Below, in pieces: positions 36,925 to 45,041 of a stretch of 64,000 bases of DNA. The number at the start of each line of letters is the position of its first letter. Positions within the stretch are counted from its first letter, which is position 1. The stretch is taken from NCBI GenBank assembly GCA_021845865.1, contig JAJZVC010000004.1, positions 31,555 to 95,554 on the forward strand. The letters run 5' to 3'. A program made the translations under genes and the position numbers. Below the pieces are notes generated by a model, which made no database searches, had not been told where the DNA came from, and was given only the letters and a program-made list of their open reading frames with translations. Origin of the DNA: Pseudomonadota bacterium (lineage in GTDB: Bacteria > Pseudomonadota > Gammaproteobacteria > Burkholderiales > UBA9220).

Positions 36925-36931
36925 CGGGCCC

Positions 36932-37267
36932 ATGCAGAACCCCTTCACCGCCCGCTGGACCCAGACCGGCAACAACCTGTGCCTCGGCGAATGGGAAATC
37001 CATTACCTCGGCCGCCCCATCAGCCTCGGCGCCGCGCGCCGGGACGAGGACATGGGCACCTACGGCATTTTCAGCTACATCTTCCCCGACGACGAGGAAT
37101 TCGCCGAGGGCCTGCCCGAGGACGAGTGGATACTGGAGAACGCCGAATGGCTGGGGGAACTCTTCGCCGCCCACGATATCCCCATCGACGAGGAACACCT
37201 GCGCTGGTTCTACCGGGCGGTGAACCCCAGGGACTGGCGCTGCGGCAGCTGCGGCGGCTGCCTTTAA
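36932..37267 (+). CDS. Small conserved-looking protein with C-terminal cysteine cluster
   Basis: 111 residues, acidic, soluble. Motifs are GNNLCLGEWEIHYLGRPISL, TYGIFSYIFPDDEEFAEGL, and the terminal WRCGSCGGCL with three clustered cysteines that might bind a metal. No family name recalled. The start lies 7 bases after a TATAAT. Confidence 0.65.
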   Translation: MQNPFTARWTQTGNNLCLGEWEIHYLGRPISLGAARRDEDMGTYGIFSYIFPDDEEFAEGLPEDEWILENAEWLGELFAAHDIPIDEEHLRWFYRAVNPRDWRCGSCGGCL

Positions 37268-37322
37268 ACTCCCCTCCGGGGCCGACCGCCTCGCAGAGGC
37301 GGCCGAGGGAGAGGAATGGCGG

Positions 37323-37703
37323 TTACGCCGGCTGCGCTGACAGCTCGCCCGCCCCGCTGCCGGTGGCGTGGCGCTCGATGACGCTGTCGATGAAGCGGCG
37401 CAGGAAACCCTCGGTCTGGGCGCTGTGGAAGCGGTCGATCTCCTCGCCGCGGCTGTAGACGATCACCGTCGGGAAGCCCCGCACGCCATGACGGCCGGCG
37501 ATGCGCATGTTCTCGTCGGCATCCACCTTGGCCAGGAGGAACTGGCCGGCGTATTCCTTGACCAGCTTTTCCAGGATGGGCCCCAGCACCAGGCAGGGCC
37601 CGCACCAGTCGGCGCCGATGTCCACCAGCACGGGGGTCTGATGGGAGCGGGCCACCACCAGCTCATCGAAATCGGCTTCTTCCACGTCGTAAGAGAAAGT
37701 CAT
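37323..37703 (-). CDS. Thioredoxin-family protein
   Basis: 126 residues, no signal peptide. Active site WCGPC with Cys34 and Cys37, cis-proline in GFPTVIVY, and the usual KVDADENMRIAGRHGVRG. It is a cytoplasmic thioredoxin or thioredoxin-like chaperone with an acidic N-terminus. ATG 37703 is chosen since the preceding frame has no typical sequence. A GGCCG-rich hairpin at 37285-37310 follows the gene. Confidence 0.9.
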   Translation of the reverse strand: MTFSYDVEEADFDELVVARSHQTPVLVDIGADWCGPCLVLGPILEKLVKEYAGQFLLAKVDADENMRIAGRHGVRGFPTVIVYSRGEEIDRFHSAQTEGFLRRFIDSVIERHATGSGAGELSAQPA

Positions 37704-37784
37704 CGCACTGATCCGCAAAAACAAAACCTCGCCAGTCTACCCAGACCCGCGCGCCGTCGCCACTACCCTGATGGGTAAGCTTAG

Positions 37785-37809
37785 AGCCTATTTCAGTCTG
37801 AAATAGGCT
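37785..37809. repeat. Near-perfect 25-bp palindrome
   Basis: AGCCTATTTCAG (37785-37796) and CTGAAATAGGCT (37798-37809) around a single T. On the plus strand it is followed by TTTTATTT, as in a terminator, but no plus-strand gene ends here. The left half recurs at 15550. Confidence 0.6.
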
Positions 37810-37810
37810 T

Positions 37811-38911
37811 TTATTTGCCGAACAGCTTGCCCACCGCCTCCCCCACGCCCTTGACCGCGCTGCTGCTTGCGCTGCCGACCCCCTTGGCCAGCCCTTCCAG
37901 GCTCACCCCCAGGCTCTCGGCCATGGAGGCGCCGACGCGGGTGGCGAAATTCTCGTTGAGGGCGAACTTGGGATCGTTGAGATTGCCCTCCAGGGTAAAG
38001 TTCACCTTGATCTGGCCGTTGCGGTTTTTCAGCATGGACACCACGGCATTGCGGGGCATCCCCATGAAGGTTCCGCCCGACGCCAGTTCCAGGCCGGTGA
38101 GGGTCAACGCGCCGGGGGCGCGAAGATGGTTGCGCTGCACGGTGGACTTCAAGTCCATGTCGAGGGTTCCCCGGCGCACGCCCGTTTCCGCCGCCTTGAC
38201 CAGATAGGGCTGGAGCGTCACCAGGTCCACGCCGCGCAGCTGGGTGGCGAGCACCGAATCCTTGCTGGCGAGTTCGATGTCGCCTTTCAGGGAAACCTTG
38301 CCGTCGCGCCGCGCTCCCTTCAGCACCCCGTCGAGCTCAAGCCTGGACCGCCCCGCCAGGTCAGGCAGGCTCAGGTGATCCAGCGTGGCATCGAGCTGCT
38401 CCAGGCGCAGCTTGAGGGGCGGCTTGCGCACCGAGGCATCGAAAAACTCCAGGGCGGAGTCCCGCAATTTGACGCTGCCGATTTCCACGGCAGGCCCGGA
38501 AGCGCTGTCCGTTTTGGGCCGCTCCAGCAGGGAAGGAAGCAGCCGCAAGCGGCCATCCGCGGTGCGCAGCAGGGACAGGTAACCGCCTTCGACGGTAATG
38601 GCGTGGATGCGCACCCGCGAAGACAACAGGCTGCGCAGGTCGGGCACGACGACGATGCGCTCCGCCCGCAGCTGGTCCTCCGCCGGCCAGGCGCCAGAGG
38701 CCCCTTCGCCACGGATGCGCAAGCCGACGATTTCCACCCCGCCGTCCGCCACGCGAATGGCCGACACTTCCCCGGCCGGCCCGAGGGCCTCCTCCACCTT
38801 GCCCTTGAGGGCCTGGACGGCGAAATGAAAGGCGCCGTAGCCGGCAGCGGCCAATATGGCAATGGTGGCGACAAGAATAATCGCCCAGCGTCTGACAACG
38901 GTATTCGTCAT
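37811..38911 (-). CDS. AsmA/DUF748-like envelope protein
   Basis: 366 residues with an N-terminal membrane anchor (VRRWAIILVATIAILAAAGY) and a periplasmic body of repeated beta strands (IRVADGGVEIVGLRI, GSVKLRDSALEFFDASVRKPP, GVDLVTLQPYLVKAAETGVRRG). This layout is that of AsmA-like/DUF748 proteins, thought to help lipid traffic to the outer membrane. The C-terminus is Gly/Ser/Val-rich (GVGSASSSAVKGVGEAVGKLF). ATG 38911 has AGGGG upstream. Confidence 0.75.
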   Translation of the reverse strand: MTNTVVRRWAIILVATIAILAAAGYGAFHFAVQALKGKVEEALGPAGEVSAIRVADGGVEIVGLRIRGEGASGAWPAEDQLRAERIVVVPDLRSLLSSRVRIHAITVEGGYLSLLRTADGRLRLLPSLLERPKTDSASGPAVEIGSVKLRDSALEFFDASVRKPPLKLRLEQLDATLDHLSLPDLAGRSRLELDGVLKGARRDGKVSLKGDIELASKDSVLATQLRGVDLVTLQPYLVKAAETGVRRGTLDMDLKSTVQRNHLRAPGALTLTGLELASGGTFMGMPRNAVVSMLKNRNGQIKVNFTLEGNLNDPKFALNENFATRVGASMAESLGVSLEGLAKGVGSASSSAVKGVGEAVGKLFGK

Positions 38912-39030
38912 GGCATTTCCCCTTTGAACAGGCAGCATGGCCTGGGTTTTAGCAGGTTTGGCGCCGTTACCGCAAGCGCAAACACGCTATAGTGACATCC
39001 CGTTTCGCGACATTCCCCGAAGGAGGCGAC

Positions 39031-39546
39031 ATGAACCCCAGGCTGGCCCTTTCTTCCTTGCTATTGCTCAGCGCCTGCGCCAACTACAGCGGCGGCGGAC
39101 TCAAGCCCGGCCAGGCGAAGCTCGACGACGTGCTGCGCGCCATGGGCCCGCCCGCCCAGCGCTGGCAGGAAGCGGACGGCTCCCAGCAGCTGGCCTATCC
39201 CCGCGGCCCTGCCGGCTATCACACCTACATGGCCTACATCGGCGCCGACGGCAAGCTGAAGAAAATCGAGAACGTCCTCGACGAAGCCACCTTCGCCCGC
39301 ATCCGCCCCGGCATGAGCAAGGCGCAGATACTCCGCCTGCTGGGCCCCTCCCAGCCCGGCTGGAGCGCCTACTTCCCGGCCCGGGACGAACTGGCGTGGG
39401 AATGGCGCTATTGCGACCAGTGGAACGCGGCGGCCCGCTTCGACGTCCTCTTCGACGCCAGCGCGGGCACGGTGCGCTCCACCCTCAGCCAGACCGAGGC
39501 CGTTTTGGGCCTGTGTGGCGAAGGGGACTGCATCTGCTCCCGCTAG
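39031..39546 (+). CDS. Lipoprotein of the SmpA/BamE-like type
   Basis: 171 residues. Lipobox LLLSAC (Cys15) after a short signal. Two repeated modules resemble the SmpA/OmlA fold: GQAKLDDVLRAMGPPAQRWQ and GMSKAQILRLLGPSQPGWSA. AGGAGG at 39021-39026 supports ATG 39031. Likely outer-membrane-associated; not necessarily BamE itself. The C-terminal CGEGDCICSR has three cysteines. Confidence 0.75.
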   Translation: MNPRLALSSLLLLSACANYSGGGLKPGQAKLDDVLRAMGPPAQRWQEADGSQQLAYPRGPAGYHTYMAYIGADGKLKKIENVLDEATFARIRPGMSKAQILRLLGPSQPGWSAYFPARDELAWEWRYCDQWNAAARFDVLFDASAGTVRSTLSQTEAVLGLCGEGDCICSR

Positions 39547-39558
39547 GTTTTTCCCGGC

Positions 39559-40029
39559 TCAGTTAGCCGGCGCCAGGGCATCGCCGACCGCCGCTGCCGC
39601 ATACCAGGCGAGCAGCTCGCCCTCCTCCCAGCCCTTGGTCCACGGGGCGTAATCCCCCTCCGCCACCGGCACGTAGGGCCCGTGCTTGACCTCGAAAATC
39701 ACCCCGCCCTCGTCCAGGGACAGCACCGCGTGCCACGTCCCCGCCGGATTTTCCAGCACGCTCGCGCCCTCCCCCAGCACGCTCCGCCCGGTCACCCGCC
39801 CGCCATCGTCGAAATGCAGCACCAGGAAACGGCCCCGCAGGGGAAACAGCAATTCGAAGGTGTGGGGATGGCGATGGGGCAGCACCACCGTGCCCGGCTC
39901 CATGGCGATGGCCAGGCGCTGGATGGGGTCGGCCAGCTCCGGGTGCAGGTTGTGGTTGGCGCGGCGGCGCGGGGACTGCCTGGCCTGCTGGCTCAGGGCG
40001 TCGAGACGCGATTGGTCGAGTTGTTTCAA
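39559..40029 (-). CDS. WbuC-family cupin protein
   Basis: 156 residues. Cupin motif PHRHPHTFELLFPLRGRFLV with the metal-binding histidines, and the N-terminal MKQLDQSRLDALSQQARQSP plus RRRANHNLHPE typical of WbuC. The start is taken as TTG 40029 because it has GGAG 6 bases upstream and matches the usual N-terminus. WbuC proteins are often found in polysaccharide clusters; here it stands alone, divergent from higBA. Confidence 0.8.
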   Translation of the reverse strand: MKQLDQSRLDALSQQARQSPRRRANHNLHPELADPIQRLAIAMEPGTVVLPHRHPHTFELLFPLRGRFLVLHFDDGGRVTGRSVLGEGASVLENPAGTWHAVLSLDEGGVIFEVKHGPYVPVAEGDYAPWTKGWEEGELLAWYAAAAVGDALAPAN

Positions 40030-40081
40030 GGAAAACTCCGGGTCTGAAAAGCTGAGTATTATCCCTGAACGAAGCCAAATA

Positions 40082-40110
40082 TTGCGCAAGTCCCAATACG
40101 GGACTACCAT
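40082..40110 (+). promoter_or_regulatory. higBA promoter with HigA-type operator in the spacer
   Basis: The inverted repeat AGTCCC-AATAC-GGGACT fills 40089-40105. It lies between a TTGCGC (40082-40087) and a TACCAT (40105-40110), exactly the 17-base spacer of a promoter. This is the expected place for a HigA or HigBA repressor site, so the whole three-gene unit downstream is probably autoregulated. Confidence 0.65.
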
Positions 40111-40116
40111 TACCCC

Positions 40117-40419
40117 ATGCGAATCATTGCGCTCTCGACACTCAAGGCATTCTGGGAAGAACACCCCGCCCATCTCGACGCCAAGGAACCCGCGCTGGCA
40201 TGGTATCGCCACGCACTGCGGGCGAACTGGGCCGCTCCCGCCGACATCAAGGCGGATTTCGGCTCCGCCAGCATCCTGCGGGATGGCCGAGTGGTATTCA
40301 ACCTGGCGGGCAACAAATACCGGCTGGTGGTCTGGATCAATTATGCCTACCGGGTAGCGTACATCCGCTTCATCGGCACTCACGCCCAATATGATCGGAT
40401 CGACGCGCAGACGATTTAA
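40117..40419 (+). CDS. higB: HigB-type mRNA interferase toxin
   Basis: 100 residues, RelE-superfamily ribosome-dependent mRNase. The length and the motifs AWYRHALRANWAAPADIKADFGSASILRDGR-type centre, VVFNLAGNKYRLVVWINY and YIRFIGTHAQYDRIDAQTI match the HigB_toxin family, including the C-terminal Tyr and the basic residues expected at the active site. The toxin gene precedes the antitoxin, as usual for hig systems. Confidence 0.93.
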   Translation: MRIIALSTLKAFWEEHPAHLDAKEPALAWYRHALRANWAAPADIKADFGSASILRDGRVVFNLAGNKYRLVVWINYAYRVAYIRFIGTHAQYDRIDAQTI

Positions 40420-40429
40420 GGAGATGAAC

Positions 40430-40813
40430 ATGGACATCCGCCCCCTCAAGACCGAGGCCGACTACCAAGCCGCCCTGCGGGAAATCGAAACCCTCATGCA
40501 CGCCGCAGCGGACACCCCCGAAGGCGACCGCCTGGACGTGCTGGCCACCCTGGTCGAAGCCTATGAATCCCGGCATTACCCCCTGGACCTTCCCGACCCG
40601 GTGGAAGCCATCAAATTCGCCATGGAGCAGAAAGGGCTGTCGGTGAAAGACCTGGAACCGATGATCGGCCGCACCAACCGGGTCTATGAAATCCTCAACC
40701 ACAAACGGCCCCTGACCCTGAAAATGATCTGGCGGCTGCACAAGGGACTGGGCATTCCGGCGGAGAGCCTGATTCGGCAAGAAGAAGACCGCCCCACGCC
40801 CCAAGCAGCCTGA
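40430..40813 (+). CDS. higA: HigA-type antitoxin
   Basis: 127 residues. The N-terminal half (RPLKTEADYQAALREIETLM) is the toxin-binding part, residues about 60-118 form an HTH_3 DNA-binding domain (AIKFAMEQKGLSVKDLEPMI, RTNRVYEILNHKRPLTL). AAGGAG at 40418-40423 supports ATG 40430. It starts 10 bases after higB and ends 10 bases before the large STAND-nuclease gene, so all three are probably one transcript. Confidence 0.93.
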   Translation: MDIRPLKTEADYQAALREIETLMHAAADTPEGDRLDVLATLVEAYESRHYPLDLPDPVEAIKFAMEQKGLSVKDLEPMIGRTNRVYEILNHKRPLTLKMIWRLHKGLGIPAESLIRQEEDRPTPQAA

Positions 40814-40823
40814 TTCCAGCCCC

Positions 40824-43800
40824 ATGGCAAAACCCCATCACCACTGGCCGCGCTTCTGGGTTCCCCTGGGCAAGACCATTCCACTCGATGATCAAGGGTT
40901 TTTGCTTGACCCTGAAAGCGAATACGCCCATTTCTACTATGCCGGTTACCGGGCGCGCGCCCTGGCGCAACTGAACGAATTCCCGGTAACCATCCTGCTA
41001 GGAGAACCCGGCGTAGGGAAATCCACGACATTGGAGGAGGAGGCCTCCCGCCTCCGCGCCGCTGGCGAAGCATGCCTGTATCGGGAACTGAACCAGTACC
41101 ACAGCGATAGCCGGCTTATTGGCGATATTTTCGATTCGGAAGAAATCCAAGCATGGAAGCAAGGCAGCCACCCCTTGACGCTCCTGTTGGATAGTCTCGA
41201 CGAATGCAGTTTAACCATCCCAGCCGCTGCCAGAATTCTGCTCAACCAGTTGAAAAAGCTGCCCACGGAACGCCTGGCCTTGCGCCTGACCTGCCGAACG
41301 GCAGACTGGCCGGAATCGTTCACCGGCGAACTCCGGGCACTTTGGCGTGGCGAAAACAGCGAGGCACCCGACCCCGTAGGCATATTCGAGTTGGCCCCCC
41401 TGCGATCGGAAGACATCCGGCGAGCTGCCCAGGACCGTGGACTGGATGCCGCTGCCTTCCTGAAGGAAATCCGAAATAAGGAAATCCAACCCCTCGCCAG
41501 CCATCCCAATACCCTCAACATGCTGCTCGGCCTTTCCGGCCGGCCCGACGGGCTCCCCAGGCAACGCGCGGAACTCTATCGCCTTGGCTGCGAAACCCTG
41601 GCCGACGAAAGCAGCCCTTTTCGCCAAGAGTCCCGCTACACGGGAAAACTCGCCGCCCGTCAGCGCATGGCCATTGCGGCCCGCATCGCCGCCCAAATGG
41701 TATTCGGCCACCGTTCGGCCATTTGGCGTGGCAACACCTGGGAGGCCGAAACAGCCGACCTGATCGAGAGCGAAATTACCGGTGACGTGGAACAAGCCGA
41801 CGGCTTGGATTTTCCCGTTGATGCACCCGCGTTGCGGGAAACCCTCGAATGCGCCTTGTTTTCGGGACGAGGCGAAAAAAGAATCGGCTTTTCCCACCAG
41901 TCCTATGCCGAATTCCTGGCCGCTTGGCATCTGCATTCCCATAGCCTCGGCACCCAACGCGCCCTCGCGCTCCTTCTCCACCCCGACGACGGACGCGTTC
42001 CCCCACAACACGCCGAAACAGCCATCTGGCTGGCCGCGCTCGATAGAACCGTCTTCAGCGCCCTGGTGGAAACCGAACCCCTGCTTTTGCTGCGCACCGA
42101 TCTATCGGACACCTCCGACAACCAGAAAACCGAACTGACCCAGGCGCTGCTCGGCGCCTTCGCCAATCGAACCGAATTCGACATGGATTGGGGGCTGCGT
42201 CAGCACTACCGCAAGCTGGCCCACCCCGGCCTGATGGCGCAGCTCCGCCCCCTTATCGCGGACAGCAACGCAGCCCACGCCGCCCGCCGCGCGGCCATGG
42301 ACATCGCCTCGGCCTGCAATGTCCACGAACTGGCGGAAGACCTCATTGTCCTGGCCCTTGACCAGGAAGAAGAGTACCAACAGCGGCTGAACGCCGCCTA
42401 TGCCGCCACCGAGCTGGCGAGTGAGCAACAGCTTGCCCGCCTACGCCCCCTCGCTCTGGGCGAGGCCGGCGACGATCCGGAAGACCAGCTCAAGGCCGTC
42501 GTCGTTCCAGCGCTCTGGCCGAAGCAGCTCTCCACGCAGGAAATTTTCGACTTGCTGTCGCAAACACGGAACGCCCGATGCCTGGGCAAGTTTCGTTATT
42601 TGCCTGAGAAATTTGCGCCCCGATTCACCGACAACGATCTCATCATTGCCCTTCATTGGACCGCCGAAATCGGCGACACCCACGACGATTACGAAGCACA
42701 GCTCCACAAGGACGCCATCATGGCCGAGGCCTGGAAGAGACTTGATGCCCCCGACGTGCGGAGCGCATTCGTCGAGACGGCCTGGGCCTGCCTGGACCGC
42801 CACGAGCGCGTGTTCAACCGGCGCGGGGAACGTGACAAAGACTGGCTGGAGCAGGACGCCCCTAAAAGGCGGCAAGCCGCCTTGGCATTGCTGGAGGGCC
42901 ATTCCGCCACCCATAACACGCGCGACCCAATAAGCCTGATTGTCGGCGAAAATGCTTTCATCCTCCCCCAGGACAACCACTGGCTCCTGGAGCACTACCA
43001 GGCAAGCACCGACCCGGCCCTCCGTGCCAACCTAGCCAAGTGCATCGATTTTTTCGTCCGCTGGGACGCGGAAACGGCGTGGCTGAATACCGTGATCGAC
43101 GCCGCCTGCGTGGATGCCACCCATAGCGCATCCCCTTTGGCGGATACTGTTGCGCCCTGGATGGAACCCATTTGGTTTGGTTCGGATACTGAGCGCACGC
43201 TTAAAGAGCGCGACGCAAAACAGAAGAGGTGGCAACAAAGACACCCCCTCCCCCTAGCCCCTCCCCCGCCAGCACGGGTCGAACAGGCCTTAGAAGAATC
43301 CGAGGCCGGCAAAACCGATGCCTGGATGCGCCTATGGCAGGAACTCTCCCTGCCGGACGACGCGACCTACTACGGGTGGCGCTTCGATGCCGTCACGAAA
43401 TTTCCCGGCTGGCTACGCGCAAACCACGCCGAGCGGGAACGCATCCTGCGTTGCGCCGAAGCGTGGCTGACGCACGAAACTCTCGCCCAAGAAGAAATTT
43501 TCCGCACCGACAACTCCACTGGCTATCAGCATACCTCGTCCTATCTAGCACTTCGGCTGCTGGCCGACGAGGCCTCCGCTGTCCTGGCGGCGGCGCCAGC
43601 GGAGAAATGGCGCCATTGGGCCGAGATCATTGTCGCCTTTCCCTTCGACCAAGACAGCGCGGAGCGGAACAATATCCTCAAGCTGGCTTATGCCATGGCG
43701 CCCGACGCCGTGCTCACTACCTTCCGGCGCCTGATCGGCCAGGAAATCGACGCCCACCAATCGCCATCCCGGGCAAGGGAGTTGGCGGCCATCTGGGCAG

Positions 43801-45017
43801 AACCGGTTGCCGCTCTCCTCCGCGAGTTTCTAGCACAGCCAGGCCTGACGCCGGACCAGACCAGCGTCTGGCTAGAAATGCTCCTCGAACACGGCGACGA
43901 AACCGCCTTCGATTTCGCCCGCGACATCGTTGCTAAGCGCCCGGCCATGGGACCGCCCAACCAGCCCCTGGCCCTGGCCGCCGCCAGGAAACTGCTGGCC
44001 CATCAGACGCAAAAAGCCTGGCCGTTCGTGTGGGAGGCCATGCTAACGGATGCCGGCTTTGGCGAGCGCCTGATGCTTGAACTTGCCCACCATGGAAGCC
44101 GAGAAGGAGGCATCTTGGTAGCCCTCGCCGAACCGCAAGTCACCGACCTGTATTTCTGGCTTGAGGAGCATTTTCCGCCACAGGAGGATGCTTATTATCC
44201 ATCTGGACAAGCTCATTCCGTGACGCCGCGCGACACGGTGGCACGCATACGGGACAATTGCCCCGCTCATTTATCCCGCCGGGGCACCCAACCCGCCATC
44301 GACGCGCTGGATTCGATTTGCGCCCGGCAGCCGGACCGGGATTGGCTGAAACATCTGCTGAACGAGGCCAAGCAGGCTTACCGCAAGGCCACCTTGTCCG
44401 CCCTCTCCCCCGCCGAGCTTATCGCTTACACCCACCGCAAGGACGCGCGACTGGCCCGCAGCAGTGCCGAACTCATGGCGGCCGTGCTGGTTTCCTTGCA
44501 GCGCTTGCAACAGAAACTGCACGGTCAAACGCCCCTCGCCCCTTTTCTGTGGGACTTGGCCGACAACGGCAAGTCTGGGCGTCCCAAAAGCGAGGACCGC
44601 TTGTCGGATTTCGTCAAACACCACCTCGAATGCGACCTGCCAACCTTCGTCATCGACCGGGAAGTCCAGATACAAAACCTCAAGGAACATGGCATCGGCG
44701 AGCGCACCGACTTGAAGATAGAAGCCAAGGACGCAGAAGGGCGATCCCTCTCGGTCATCATCGAAAGCAAGGGTTGTTGGAACAAGGAACTCATGACCGC
44801 CATGGAAAGCCAGCTTGCCGAGCGTTACTTGAAACTGGCTGCGGAGTCTTGTGGAATTTACCTCGTCGGTTGGTTCCGTTGCGAACGCTTGGCCGATAAG
44901 TATTGTGTTTTTCCTGGCACGAAAGAAGAACTGTCGACCACCCTCAATGGGCAAGCCCAAGAACTTTCAAAGGGCAGGGGAAATTTGTCGGCCTTCGTCC
45001 TGGATGCGTCCTATTGA
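40824..45017 (+). CDS. Giant STAND/NACHT-like NTPase with C-terminal PD-(D/E)XK nuclease-like domain
   Basis: 1,397 residues. Walker A is GEPGVGKST (60-68, Lys66), Walker B LLLDSLDE (120-127, Asp123), and LTCRTADW (155-161) has the sensor-like Arg158; the region to about 380 is the STAND NTPase with GFSHQSYAEFLAAWHL near its end. Residues about 390-1260 are helical, HEAT/ARM-like repeats in character, and may be the sensor. Near the C-terminus, Asp1296 (GERTDLKIEA) and Glu1314-x-Lys1316 (VIIESKG) make a PD-(D/E)XK pattern. Predicted action: recognition of an invader part, oligomerisation, and DNA cleavage, as in bacterial NLR-like (Avs/NACHT) defence. Function is inferred; it starts 10 bases after higA without a clear own ribosome site. 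Confidence 0.8.
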   Translation: MAKPHHHWPRFWVPLGKTIPLDDQGFLLDPESEYAHFYYAGYRARALAQLNEFPVTILLGEPGVGKSTTLEEEASRLRAAGEACLYRELNQYHSDSRLIGDIFDSEEIQAWKQGSHPLTLLLDSLDECSLTIPAAARILLNQLKKLPTERLALRLTCRTADWPESFTGELRALWRGENSEAPDPVGIFELAPLRSEDIRRAAQDRGLDAAAFLKEIRNKEIQPLASHPNTLNMLLGLSGRPDGLPRQRAELYRLGCETLADESSPFRQESRYTGKLAARQRMAIAARIAAQMVFGHRSAIWRGNTWEAETADLIESEITGDVEQADGLDFPVDAPALRETLECALFSGRGEKRIGFSHQSYAEFLAAWHLHSHSLGTQRALALLLHPDDGRVPPQHAETAIWLAALDRTVFSALVETEPLLLLRTDLSDTSDNQKTELTQALLGAFANRTEFDMDWGLRQHYRKLAHPGLMAQLRPLIADSNAAHAARRAAMDIASACNVHELAEDLIVLALDQEEEYQQRLNAAYAATELASEQQLARLRPLALGEAGDDPEDQLKAVVVPALWPKQLSTQEIFDLLSQTRNARCLGKFRYLPEKFAPRFTDNDLIIALHWTAEIGDTHDDYEAQLHKDAIMAEAWKRLDAPDVRSAFVETAWACLDRHERVFNRRGERDKDWLEQDAPKRRQAALALLEGHSATHNTRDPISLIVGENAFILPQDNHWLLEHYQASTDPALRANLAKCIDFFVRWDAETAWLNTVIDAACVDATHSASPLADTVAPWMEPIWFGSDTERTLKERDAKQKRWQQRHPLPLAPPPPARVEQALEESEAGKTDAWMRLWQELSLPDDATYYGWRFDAVTKFPGWLRANHAERERILRCAEAWLTHETLAQEEIFRTDNSTGYQHTSSYLALRLLADEASAVLAAAPAEKWRHWAEIIVAFPFDQDSAERNNILKLAYAMAPDAVLTTFRRLIGQEIDAHQSPSRARELAAIWAEPVAALLREFLAQPGLTPDQTSVWLEMLLEHGDETAFDFARDIVAKRPAMGPPNQPLALAAARKLLAHQTQKAWPFVWEAMLTDAGFGERLMLELAHHGSREGGILVALAEPQVTDLYFWLEEHFPPQEDAYYPSGQAHSVTPRDTVARIRDNCPAHLSRRGTQPAIDALDSICARQPDRDWLKHLLNEAKQAYRKATLSALSPAELIAYTHRKDARLARSSAELMAAVLVSLQRLQQKLHGQTPLAPFLWDLADNGKSGRPKSEDRLSDFVKHHLECDLPTFVIDREVQIQNLKEHGIGERTDLKIEAKDAEGRSLSVIIESKGCWNKELMTAMESQLAERYLKLAAESCGIYLVGWFRCERLADKYCVFPGTKEELSTTLNGQAQELSKGRGNLSAFVLDASY

Positions 45018-45041
45018 GTGGTCGCAAGCCCCCAATGCCGC

